From assembly GCA_026873275.1 (NCBI GenBank), contig JANTUC010000003.1, forward strand, positions 1,426,001 to 1,490,000: a stretch of 64,000 nt of DNA, given 5' to 3'. Shown in pieces: positions 22,585-32,294 of this stretch; the stretch's first letter is position 1; every line of letters starts with the position of its first letter. Both the position numbers and the translations under genes were made by a program. This DNA is from Pseudopithomyces maydicus. Taxonomy: Eukaryota > Ascomycota > Dothideomycetes > Pleosporales > Didymosphaeriaceae. The notes beneath the pieces were generated by a model that made no database searches, had not been told where the DNA came from, and saw only the letters and a program-made list of their open reading frames with translations.

Positions 22585-23273
22585 TCAAGACGCTCCACCC
22601 AAACGCTGCTCCTTCTTGAGCCGTTCCGCCTCCCTGAATTCGGAAAGTTCCTCCTTCGTCGCGTTGTATGCCACCGTTGCTTGGTTCTTCGGATTGTCGG
22701 GGTGCTTGTCGAATTCCTTTCGGATTAGTTCCACCTTCTGGTTACGCCTGAGGCCTTTGTCATCCTTCATCTCCTCTAGTCGTCGCTCCTCGTAAGCTGC
22801 ATAGGCGGCCTTGTACCTCCTTTCGGGGTGTCGGTCGATCTTGTCGCTGTCTTTGGTAGCGAGACTGAGTGCATCGAGGGCGTTGTCGATACCGGTGGCG
22901 TTGAGTGAGCCTAAAGCAGAGTCGATGCCACGGGTCTTCTTCTCTGCCTTCTTGGCCCCGGCTCCCTTGGGTTTCGAGGGCTGTGACGCTTCTTCTTCCT
23001 TGAGTAGAGCATCCTTTTCGGCCTTCTTACGGGCAGCTTCTTCCTTTTTGGCAGCAGCAGCATCGCTGCTCTATTGTCAGCATGCGTCCCACGATGCAGC
23101 AGGGCCAGTATAGCTTACGCCTTGGAGTTGGACTTTGCGCCTTCGTCCCATTTCTTTGCCTCTGCAGCCGCTGCCTCGCGATCTTTCTGGGCTTGCTTGC
23201 CTGCCGCAGCCTCTGCCTTGCGCGCCTGGCCTTGTGCCTTTTTGGAGTTCTCTCCAGCCTTTTTGGGAGCCAT
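22585..23273 (-). CDS. CCDC124/Oxs1 family (DUF1014) ribosome-associated protein
   Basis: Two exons (23273-23119 and 23068-22585, intron 23069-23118 of 50 bp) encode 212 aa. The N-terminal half is a Lys/Ala/Glu-rich helix (MAPKKAGENSKKAQGQARKA). The C-terminal half carries the DUF1014 signature ERRYKAAYAAYEERRLEEMK, then LRRNQKVELIRKEFDKHPDN and a conserved NPKNQ. The family includes human CCDC124, yeast Lso2 and fission yeast Oxs1. Known roles are binding the ribosomal A site to help recover from dormancy and, in Oxs1, diamide-stress transcription with Pap1. The fungal role here is inferred. Length is normal. The alternative acceptor 2 nt earlier would break the frame, which fixes the splice choice. 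Confidence 0.9.
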
Positions 23274-24338
23274 GTCGTGCTACGGTATTGGACTGATGCT
23301 CGAGCTGTCCCAGAACAGGTCGTGGTGCTGGCCAAAAGTAGTCTGTGACTCGAAAGCGCAGAGGCGAGTGGGGTCGAGTGGTTCATCTGCAGGTCCAGCG
23401 GGGTCTTCACGTCACGGTGGGTCTGTGCAGCCGAATGAACGAACTAGGCTCCCACGACCCTCGAAGCGGAAGTCTCGGAGTTTTCCATCCATGGATCCTC
23501 CAACTCCAGCTGTGGCTCTATCATGTTGCCTCGTCAAAGACTTCAGACAATGAATGGGTATAGCCCCCCGAGCCCTGGCGCCCTGGCACCCTGAGAGCCT
23601 TGGGGCCACACGCATATCATGTGACCATGGGCAAACCTTGGAACCTTGGAACCTTGGAACCTATTGGGACCTTGAAACCTTACCTTATAGATCTATGGAT
23701 AGATGGATAGATTCGCTTGGGAGTGGACCCGTGCACACGGACAACCTTGGAACCGTTCTCGGCACGTGGGGATTAGCATTGCGTTTTGTAGGCTTGAACT
23801 CTGAATGAATACCCCCTTGTGGGCATATCCTTCTGGGTGCAGCACCTCCAGCGAAACTCAAGGCGCCTTGATGCTACCGTATACGATCTATGCATATTGT
23901 GTACGAGCAGTCATGCACTTTTTTGAAGGACGCGAGCCGAACACGTATGCACATGGCCACTAATATGAAATCTACCCGGTTCTCAACCCTGCAGATGCAT
24001 CGCTTCATGCACACCAGTCGAGGCTCCATATTGCGGTTACAACCGATATGCATTGTGGGGAGCGAAGTTACAACGGACCCTGAGAAAATACCCTCAAAGA
24101 GCTAGCATATCTGAGTAAGTGCCCTACTGTCTAGTACCGGCTAAACTCAGTACCGTTGCTGATAGACGTGGTGCGGGGATATTGTTGCTGGAGAAGCATG
24201 ATGACGACGGATGGGCATGGAGTCTTTAAAGGTATGACCGCCCTGTTCGTCCTTCCGTCGTGTGCTTGCTTCCGCTATCGGAACTTGTTCTGTAAATTTC
24301 AATTGCACGATTCTGAAACCACCAGTAAGTGCAGGAGA
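23274..24338. other. Intergenic upstream of the alpha-galactosidase
   Basis: It contains the CCTTGGAA tandem near 23635 and no supported gene. The plus frame at 24156-24338 is continuous with the alpha-galactosidase but precedes its signal peptide. Confidence 0.5.
23633..23664. repeat. CCTTGGAA 8-bp tandem repeat
   Basis: Three to four CCTTGGAA units in tandem, with a further degenerate unit around 23750. It is a simple intergenic repeat. Confidence 0.7.
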
Positions 24339-26055
24339 ATGGCTGCGCCAATGTTTGCTCTTTTCGCCGTCATGGCTGCCAAAACCTCCGCTTCTATACA
24401 AGATCCTAAAGTATCTTCTCGACCGCCAATGGGCTTCAACAACTGGGCTCGCTTCCAGTGCAACCTCAACGAAACTCTGTTCACTAAGACTGCGGACGCT
24501 ATGCTCGAAAAGGGACTACAAGCTGCCGGTTACAACAACATCAACCTTGATGATTGTTGGCACGTTCAATCCGGGCGTAGTTTAAAAGGGGAACTGGAAT
24601 GGAACAGCACTCTATTTCCTCACGGTATGCCTTGGTTAGGAGATTACCTCCACGATCGTGGTTTCAAATTTGGTAAGGTTTTTCGGACAACCAAAATTGA
24701 ATCTGATCTTTGACGCCGTTTCAGGCATTTATACAAATGCTGGCAACATGACTTGTGGCTGGTATCCTGGGTCTCAAGGCCATGAGGAAGTTGATGCGAA
24801 AACTTTCGAGGGTTGGGGCGTGGACTACGTCAAAGTCGACGGCTGCCACATGGACCTCCAGCAAAATCGTACCTACTATGAAGAGTTTGAATACCGTTAC
24901 AAGCTATGGCACTCAGTCCTCACTACCAAACTCAAAAAACCACTCATATTCAGCCAGTCCGCGCCCGCTTACTTCAGTCCCAACTTTCATCTCGATCAGA
25001 ACAACACAGACTGGTATCGCACCATGGAATACATCCGTAGCACTGGGGAATTAGCCCGCCACTCAGACGACATCAAAGTTTATGGCAACAACCCTACTAA
25101 TACATTCGAACCGGGCGGCCACTGGGAGTCCATGATGAACAACTACATCATGGAGGTACGCCTCGCACGATACCAATCATGTGGCTTCTTTAACGACCCA
25201 GATTTTCTCATTGTCGATTGGCCCGACCTCTCGCTCGATGAAAAGAAAACACATTTCGCGCTGTGGAGCTCCTTCTCCGCACCACTCATTCTCTCGGCAT
25301 GGATCCCAGATCTGAAAGAGGAAGAAATTGCATACCTGACCAATGCGGATATTATCGCAGTGGATCAGGATGCACTCTGTGAACAAGCCACGCTGGTGAG
25401 CCAGAACGAGGACGATGCAATCGATGTGCTTACCAAGAATCTTGCGAACGGAGACCGACTGCTAACAATTCTCAATCACAGCAACCAGACTCGCATCGCT
25501 GTGGTACCGTTCGAGCGTCTGGGAATAGACGCAGAAGAGTCGTACAGGGTGAAGGATCTCTGGACGGGGAAGACAAGTACCGTTCGTGATAAATTGCGCG
25601 CTACGCTGAAAAAACGCCAGACAGCCATCTACCGGATTTCTAGCCCACAAGGGAAGAAGCTTGGCGTTACGCCAACAGGACAGATCTTCAACACCTTTAG
25701 CTTGAACTGTCTGACTAGCTCCTCATCACCTCATTCTCCGGGCGGCGTTAGGTTCACGGCATGCAAGGGCGACGATGAGCAGGTGTGGAAGGTGTCGCCG
25801 GAAGGGCTGATCAGCTCCCTGGCGGATAGCAAGATATGTCTTACTGTGGATAGTGGTCATGTTGGTCTGCAGAGATGTGATAAGAGGGGCGAGGGACAAA
25901 AGTGGACCTATGGCATTAGCGGCAATTTAGTGAACAAGGCGAAGGGAATATGTCTCATCGAAGGTACGCATGGGAGAGTCGGTGTGGGCAAGTGTGGGAA
26001 TGAGCTTGATAGCCAGGTCGTTGCGTTGCCAGGAGGCGTGGAGCTGACAAATTAA
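24339..26055 (+). CDS. GH27 alpha-galactosidase with C-terminal lectin-like domain
   Basis: Two exons (24339-24672, 24725-26055; 52-bp intron) encode 554 aa. MAAPMFALFAVMAAKTSA is a plausible signal peptide. The GH27 barrel begins RPPMGFNNWARFQCNLNE and contains YNNINLDDCW, the nucleophile Asp in DYVKVDGCH and the acid/base Asp in NDPDFLIVDW. It releases terminal alpha-1,6-galactose from galactomannan or raffinose-type sugars. After the beta-sandwich, residues about 425-550 carry repeated Trp/Cys motifs (DEQVWKVSPEG, GEGQKWTYG, CLIEG), consistent with a ricin-type beta-trefoil. Earlier in-frame ATGs exist, for example at 24198, but would bury the signal peptide. Confidence 0.93.
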
Positions 26056-26534
26056 TTTGATTGAGTCAGTACGGTAGTCTATCTACGTGTATTAATCTAC
26101 CCCAACGTGGTTTTGTGGAGACAGAACTCTACATAGATCGTTGGCGTGCTAAACAATCGGAACATGGATGTGTTGGAATTAAGAGCTCGGAAACGAGCAG
26201 GCCTTTACATCGTTTGGATGACGTCCTTTTCGCTGCACCCCAGAGGGGCCCAGAGGGCGAGACATTATAATTTCCTATTCCCAACATGGTCTATGCCAAT
26301 TACATAGGCACGACCCCTGATGCTCACGATGCTCCCAATACTTCCAGTGCTAGTAAGACATCGAATCAAAATCCAAACATTAGGCCGCGTTCCTGATTGC
26401 GGGGATATTATACAAATACAACAGGTGAGATTCACCAGGCACGACGAGCATAAAATGCAGCCAAAACCCCACGCTCTCAATGCATATAATGTCATTGTCA
26501 TTCGTGCGCTCTGCTTTCACGTTTTTGCTTTGGC
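26056..26534. other. Convergent intergenic region
   Basis: It holds the 3' ends of the alpha-galactosidase and the Uds1-domain gene. No gene is visible. Confidence 0.5.
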
Positions 26535-29520
26535 TCAAGCCGTAGTCATCGACCGCGACAACCCCGATTTTGGCGGTTGAGCTTCCTTTCGAAGTTGGCG
26601 GACCATCGCTTCGAGCTTTCTACGCTCTTCTTGTTCGGACTATGTTCTGTTAGTATACAATGGCCAGACCGAGCATTTGGTTTTGGAGAAAATGACCCAC
26701 CCTCAAAGCACGTAATGCTTCCGCCGTCCGCTCTCTCATCATTTTCCTAAAGTCCTCTCTCAACATGCGGATACTCGTTGCTCCCTGCTCTGGGGGACCT
26801 GCACCAGGTGTTCCAGGAGCCACACTAGGACTTCGTATACCCAGCCACTTGACCCTCTCATCGCTCAGTTCAAGTTCGAGGGCCTCTTTCTCGCCTCTCA
26901 ATCGATCAATAGAGGCCTCTAATACATCACGGTCCTTTTCATTTTGAATCGCATCCCGAGTGAGTTCCTCATATTCTGCCGCCATACCTGCAAGCTCGGC
27001 CTTGAGATTGCGCTCGCTGTCGCGGGCCTCCTGCTCTGATTGAGATGCTGCTTCTGAGATTTTCTGAAGGGCAGTGATCTCGGCGAGGAGATCAGTATTA
27101 TTGGTGGCAAGCTCGTCGAGCTCTTTCTTGGTAGTGGCGCCGGATTCAGCTGCGCGTTCAGCGCGGGTGCCGTATGCACCATCAAGCTCGGCTTTGGCAA
27201 ACGTGAGTTCTGTAGTAAGGCGAACCACCTCACCCTCGAGGTTACGTAGCTCTTCCTCTTTCGCGGTAAGAGCAGCAGCAGCGGTTGTGGCGCGTTTTTC
27301 TGCAGCTTCTTTCTCGGCGGTGACAGCGACAAGGGCGGTGGATGCTTCATCAATCTTTGCTACAGATTGGGCTAGTTCGGCCTGAATGGTTGCGGCTTCG
27401 ACACGGGCGTCCTCCTGGGCGTTTTTAAGCTGTGTTTCAAGAGCCATGGCACGCTCTTGTGTTTCGCGTATTTCAGCTTCATATACAAGAGTTTGTTCTC
27501 TGACGTCACGGATCTGAGCTTGATAACCAAGACTTTGTTCCTGAATTTCGCGGACTTGAGCTTCATAACCCAGGTTTCGCTCTTGTGCGTCCTGAACTTG
27601 AGCTTCGTATGCAGTACTTCGTTGCTCGGCCTCACGGGCCTGCACTTCCAACGCAGTGCTTTGCTCTCGCAGTTCACGGACCTGCTTCTCTAAGCCAGCA
27701 GTGCGTTCCTGTGCATCGTGAAGTGCCTTGTCATTTTCTTTTGCTCTTGGTTCATCGAAGACGGACAATTGACCCATGGCTCGTTCCAGCTCCGCTTCCA
27801 TGCTCTTCTTCTCGGAACGAGCGCTGAGCACCTGCTCGTTTAACCTGTTGACCTGCTCTTCCCTTTGTGCATCAGACTTGCTGTTAAGCTCACGTTGTTG
27901 CTTGATCTGTCGAACCAGAATAGATTGCTTATCCTTGAGCGACATGGCTCGTCGGAAGATTGTCTGTACTTTGGAATCGAAGGCAAATAGGGAAAAGGGT
28001 TCTTCACCCACGTCGCTTTCGTCGGGTGATAGTTCTTCTGTGTTGTCGGGGTCCTCGGCAATCAGTCGCCGTCGCTCGCGCTTCCGCTCTAGTGCTTCTT
28101 GCTCGCCCCTTTGTATCATCTCCCAAAGTCTGGTCAGGGTACTTTCGTATTTCTCCACGCCGTCCTTGCTGGATGCATCTGTACGCAAGTCATCAAGTTG
28201 GTCGTTCAGAGCGTATTGGAGCCTTTCGACGCTGTAAAAAGAGTCCTCCATGTAGTCTAATTGTTCTTGCAAACCGTTGCCATTGAATGCAGGCGGTGGA
28301 GGTACGTTATCACCATTGGCACCGAGCATAGCATGAAGCTGGCTGTTGATGCCTTCTAAACGCTCCTCCACAGCTTTCATGGCACCTGCAGAAATTTTCG
28401 GTGTTGCTTGCTCGGCGCTGATATCGCGTAGACCCTGGTCCAAAAAATCTAATTGGCGATCCAGCGATGTGGTGTCCGGAATGTCGTGAGGCGCTTGTGG
28501 AGCAAGGGCGTACTTCTCATTCCGTTCAGGATTAGTTTGAACGATAAGTTCTCTCAGCCGTTGGTTGAGCTCCTCGAGACGTTTTCCTAGCGTGGCTAAC
28601 GCGCGACTCTGCTGATCTACGGAGTCCGAGTGGTGGTGGGTGCCATTCTGTAACACATTCATCAAGCTGTCGAGGTTCTCCGGAGACCGGTAAAAGCTGC
28701 GTTCGTCAAAGCCGTCCTCCTTGGATCCAAATCCACGCTCATTTTCATATGTATAAATGCTCGCGGGACTGTCCGGTCTCCGGTCTGCACCATTGGCCAT
28801 GTCCGCGTTCTGCTTCCGCCTTCTCGGGCCGTTGTGGGTTAGCTGCAATACGGCAGCCGTGTGCATGAGCAGTTGCATGTCAATGAGGCGCATACGTGAC
28901 TCGACCTCGAGAAGCTCACGGGTTAGGTCCTCCACCTTTTGGCTGCTCGCCTCCAGCTCATCCTGGGTCCTGGTGGACGTGTCCTTGACTGGCGGGCTGG
29001 ACCTGCTGCTGAGGCCTCTACGATGCCCCTTTGCGTCACGAGAATTGAGACGGGTGAGCGAGCGGGCAGCATCGCGGATCTTAGTCTCTGACTCCAAGCG
29101 CCTCCTCACAGTGCCCAGCCTGGCATCCAGAGCCTTCTGCTCCTGCTTGAGCTGGTCAACGTCCTCGACGGGCAGGACATCGAAGTTCTGGCTGTCGATC
29201 ATGGCGGTCTCGACCAGCAGGTGCATGGCGACGGGGTCGCTGGCCAGAGGGTCCGAGACACGGTGCTTGGGGGCACGCGGGTTGTAGGGTCCATTGGGGT
29301 TCGTGGAGGCGTTTCGGGGCTCTCCAAAGACGTCGGCGGAGGGGATGAAGGCGCTGCCGCCAAAGCGCGGGCTGATGCTGTAGGCCATGGGGAAGAAGGA
29401 GGGCGAGGAGGGCGGAATGCCCGAGGGGTAGTTGGAGGTCGGAGATGGGAAGTCGTAGACGGGGCGCGGACTCAGGCCCCCGTACGGGTACTGGGTGCGC
29501 AGCCCGTCGCTGTTCGCCAT
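26535..29520 (-). CDS. Uds1-domain coiled-coil protein (septation-associated)
   Basis: Two exons (29520-26701 and 26639-26535, intron 26640-26700 of 61 bp) encode 974 aa. After a Pro/Ser-rich head of ~90 residues there is an Uds1-like region (up-regulated during septation): LLVETAMIDSQNFDVLPVED, ending around MRLIDMQLLMHTAAVLQLTH at about residue 220. The rest is predicted coiled coil. At about residues 610-720 a heptad-like repeat recurs (QVREIQEQSLGYQAQIRDVR, with further YEAQVQDAQER units). The last exon continues the helix as SEQEERRKLEAMVRQLRKEA; using the first AG of the acceptor region would hit a stop. It is probably a cytoskeletal or septum scaffold; partners cannot be read from sequence. 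Confidence 0.85.
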
Positions 29521-30168
29521 GGTTGTTGGAAGGGGGAAGGGGGAAGGGGGGAAGGGTTATTGTGATGATGGTGGTGGAGCAGCAGCAACAGCAGGGAGTG
29601 CAAGACAGGCCGGCGCGAGTCTGCAGGCGGGCGCCAGCTTTTCACCGCCTGCACTGCATTTCGGAGAGACTGGTCAGGAGTGGAGATTGCGATGCGGCTA
29701 GCAAGCGCGCCGCCCGATGGTGGTCGCAGAGTCCAAAGCAGCAGCTGTCGCTTGTCATCCCGGCCCAGGGGCGCCCACCGGCTCATCCCGCATTCGGCCT
29801 CGATCGCCCGCTAGCCGCAGTTCCGTTGCGCCTCCGCCCACCCCAGCCCCGATACGACGGCTGCATGTGTGCAGGTCGGTAGGTTCCTGGGTTCCTGGGT
29901 TCCTAGCTTCCTGGGGCCCTGGATCCAAGTACGGTGCGCAGGTACAAACGGTGCGGTGCATACTTGCAGTACTGTGTAACTGTATACATCCACATCCACC
30001 CGTCCTGCCAACCTCTGCGCCGGGCCCCAGCCCTCGCGGAGGGGCCACGGGCAATGCTGCCAAACTCTCCGCCAAACCTAGCGCACCGTGGCTGCCGTCC
30101 CCACACTTGTTTGCCCATCATGGCGCCGTCCGCCCATCCCATCTTCTCCTGTACGGTTACCTGCCTGC
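29521..30168. other. Divergent promoter region
   Basis: It lies between the Uds1-domain gene (-) and the N-acetyltransferase (+). A short (TTCCTGGG)n-like tandem lies at about 29883-29915. No gene is visible. Confidence 0.55.
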
Positions 30169-31167
30169 ATGACCGCGCTCGACCATGCCGCCCTCCTCCC
30201 CCGCCCCACTTACACCCGCCTCCAGCTCGTCCGGTACCTGGACCGCCTCGACTTGCCAGAGGAACGCCGCATCTATGACGTTGCGCCCTTGGACTTTGAT
30301 CACGCCCTGGCCTACTTGACACTGCTTCAGAAGGCCCATCTGACCACCATACCCTTTGAGAACCTGTCTCTGCACTATTCGCCCCACCGCCGCATCTCCA
30401 TCCACCCCGAAGCCGTGTTCCAGAAGATCATCGGAGACCACAATGGGAGGGGCGGCTATTGCATGGAAATCACGGGCTTGTTTGCCGTCTTGCTGCACTC
30501 GCTGGGCTTCGACTGCTATTCCGCCGGCGCCAGGGTCTTCAGCGAGGGGCGTGTCGGCGGCTGGTAGGCTTGCTGTCCTGCCCGCAATAAAACGCCCCTT
30601 GGTAACTCGGTCCACAGGAGTCACATGGTCGTCATTGTCAAACTCAAAGGCCGAAAGTACCACGTCGACGTAGGCTTTGGTCCAAATGGACCCATAGCGC
30701 CCATGCCACTCGACCACTCGGCCACCGTGCATCCAAATATCGCCCCGGCCTCGGCTCGCCTGCAGTGGAAAAACATCGAACAGAACACAGACCCGGACCA
30801 GAGGCTGTGGGTGTATGAGCATCGCATCCACCAAGATGGAGACTTTGACATGCTGTATTGTTTTACCGAACTTGAGTTCCTGCACGGAGACTACCAGGTC
30901 ATGAATCTGAGCACAAGCACGAGCCCAACCACCTTCTTCACGCAAAAGGTCTTGATAGAGAAGAAGCTGCTTGGAAACGACGGAGAGATTGCAGGGAGCA
31001 TCATCGTGGGGCAGGACATCAAGTGGAGAGTGCATGGCGAGAATGAGCGAGTGGTTGGATTTAGGAGCGAAGACGACCGAGTCAGGGCCATTGCAGAGCA
31101 TTTTGGGATCGAGCTGAGTGCGGTGGAGAGGGAAAGCATCGTGGGTATGGTGTCGCAAATCAAGTAA
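30169..31167 (+). CDS. Arylamine N-acetyltransferase (NAT)
   Basis: Two exons (30169-30563, 30618-31167; 54-bp intron) encode 314 aa. It transfers acetyl (or malonyl) from CoA to arylamines, which in fungi includes detoxifying plant benzoxazinone breakdown products such as 2-aminophenol. The catalytic triad is visible: Cys98 in GRGGYCMEITGLF, His134 in WSHMVVIV (joined across the intron) and Asp149 in YHVDVGFGPNGP. The N-terminal LTTIPFENLSLHY is also family-typical. The start is the first in-frame ATG; the frame upstream opens with GTG only. Its 3' end lies 61 bp from that of the convergent complex I gene. Whether it prefers acetyl- or malonyl-CoA cannot be judged by eye. Confidence 0.94.
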
Positions 31168-31228
31168 CCGAAGACGCATTGAGAATATACATTGGCTATT
31201 GAACAGAGTGTGTGCTTGTGTGTCTCGT

Positions 31229-31711
31229 CTACATGTATCGTTGCTCCGCCTGGCTGTGGTCAGTGTGGTCGGCATGGTGATGGTTGCGCGCCTGGAACCT
31301 ACCCTCCATGGGTTGTTGAGCTCGAAGCCTGGCGGGGCCTCGGCCTTGTCCGTCTGGCCGCGGGCAAAGCCCGTCAACCTGCGGTCGCGCTCGAGCACTG
31401 GGTGGGTTCAGCATGGGGACACGGGGGCGGGGGTGAGGTCATGGTAGTTGTACTTTGCTGCGAGCAGGTTAGCAAGGGTCAAGCAGAGGGCTGCAGGTGC
31501 AAAAGCGTACCCTGTCCCATACATCCATGCCACGCCTGGTCTTCTTTCCGCCGTTTTGCATCTCCTTGAGCTTGCCAACGGACACGGCGCTGAAGGCGAA
31601 CATCTGCAGTGGTCAGCGGTGGGCGGCGGGCGCGCGGGCGGGGCGTGGGGGCCATTGACGCACGCCGAGCATGATCCCGTACGGGAGGAGGGCTTCGAAG
31701 GGTACGCCCAT
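31229..31711 (-). CDS. Complex I NDUFA1/MWFE-like subunit with a 4-nt micro-exon
   Basis: Five exons on the minus strand (31711-31664, 31603-31511, 31457-31454, 31397-31303, 31249-31229) give 86 aa. The protein begins MGVPFEALLPYGIMLG, a single hydrophobic segment, then has the conserved core EMQNGGKKTRRGMDVWDR, QMLERDRRLTGFARGQ and APPGFELNNPWR, ending AEQRYM. This is the accessory membrane-arm subunit NDUFA1 of NADH:ubiquinone oxidoreductase in the mitochondrial inner membrane. The third exon is only CAAA; it supplies Gln and the A of the following ATG, so WDR-QM-LERD is read in frame. Introns are 60, 53, 56 and 53 bp, all GT-AG. The micro-exon's upstream intron ends with a strong TGCTAAC branch site ten bases before CAG. 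No two-exon alternative I tried keeps the frame. Confidence 0.85.
31454..31457 (-). other. 4-nt micro-exon CAAA of the complex I subunit gene
   Basis: On the minus strand the order is CTCGCAG, CAAA, GTACAAC: acceptor, exon, donor. It joins AGG to TGCTCGAG as AGG CAA ATG CTC GAG, coding RQMLE. Skipping it causes a frameshift. Confidence 0.8.
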
Positions 31712-32294
31712 GGCTGCGAGGGTCTCGGAGGGCGGTGGGCGATGGGGGTAAGGTTGGAGGAGTGTCGGAGGCAGCTTGCTTGGGTGAGGGAGCTGCCGGG
31801 CCTAACGAACGTTGGGACTTGGGTGTGCGAGGGGCTTGGCACTGCATCGATCCAGGAGGCCAGCTCTTCAAGACGACAGAATCTCACCGTCCACGCGCTC
31901 TCCAGGCTCGGAAGATCGGTTGCGCGTGTCGCTCGACGCTGCAGATTTCTCAGGATCGCGAAAACCCGTACCCTGCGCCCGCAACCACCGCGTGCTGGAG
32001 CCCACGGCGCGCCCGCGGCAACGAACAGCTGCACAGCAACCACCAGCGCGCCTCCCACCCGACCGCATCTGCCTGCGCCCTGGCAACCGCCTCGCAGACC
32101 TCATTGCATCTCACTGCCATTACCCCGCCGCCTGGAGCGCCTCCTTGCCCACGTCGACGCGCCCCGTCGCCCGCACGACGCGACCCACTCGATGCTGGCA
32201 CCGCCGCGCTCCATGCATTAGAAGGCACACCACCCCATCCGTGGCGAATCTGGCCTATCTGGTAACCAAGCTGGCGACCGTGGTATCGTACGCC
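31712..32294. other. Divergent promoter of complex I subunit and MYST gene
   Basis: CT- and GC-rich leader sequence. Overlapping open frames on both strands lack any domain. Confidence 0.5.

Noticed and set aside
30564..30617. A premature stop (GGCTGGTAG) in the N-acetyltransferase
   Set aside because: TAG belongs to a normal GT-AG intron; splicing rebuilds WSHMVVIV with the catalytic His.
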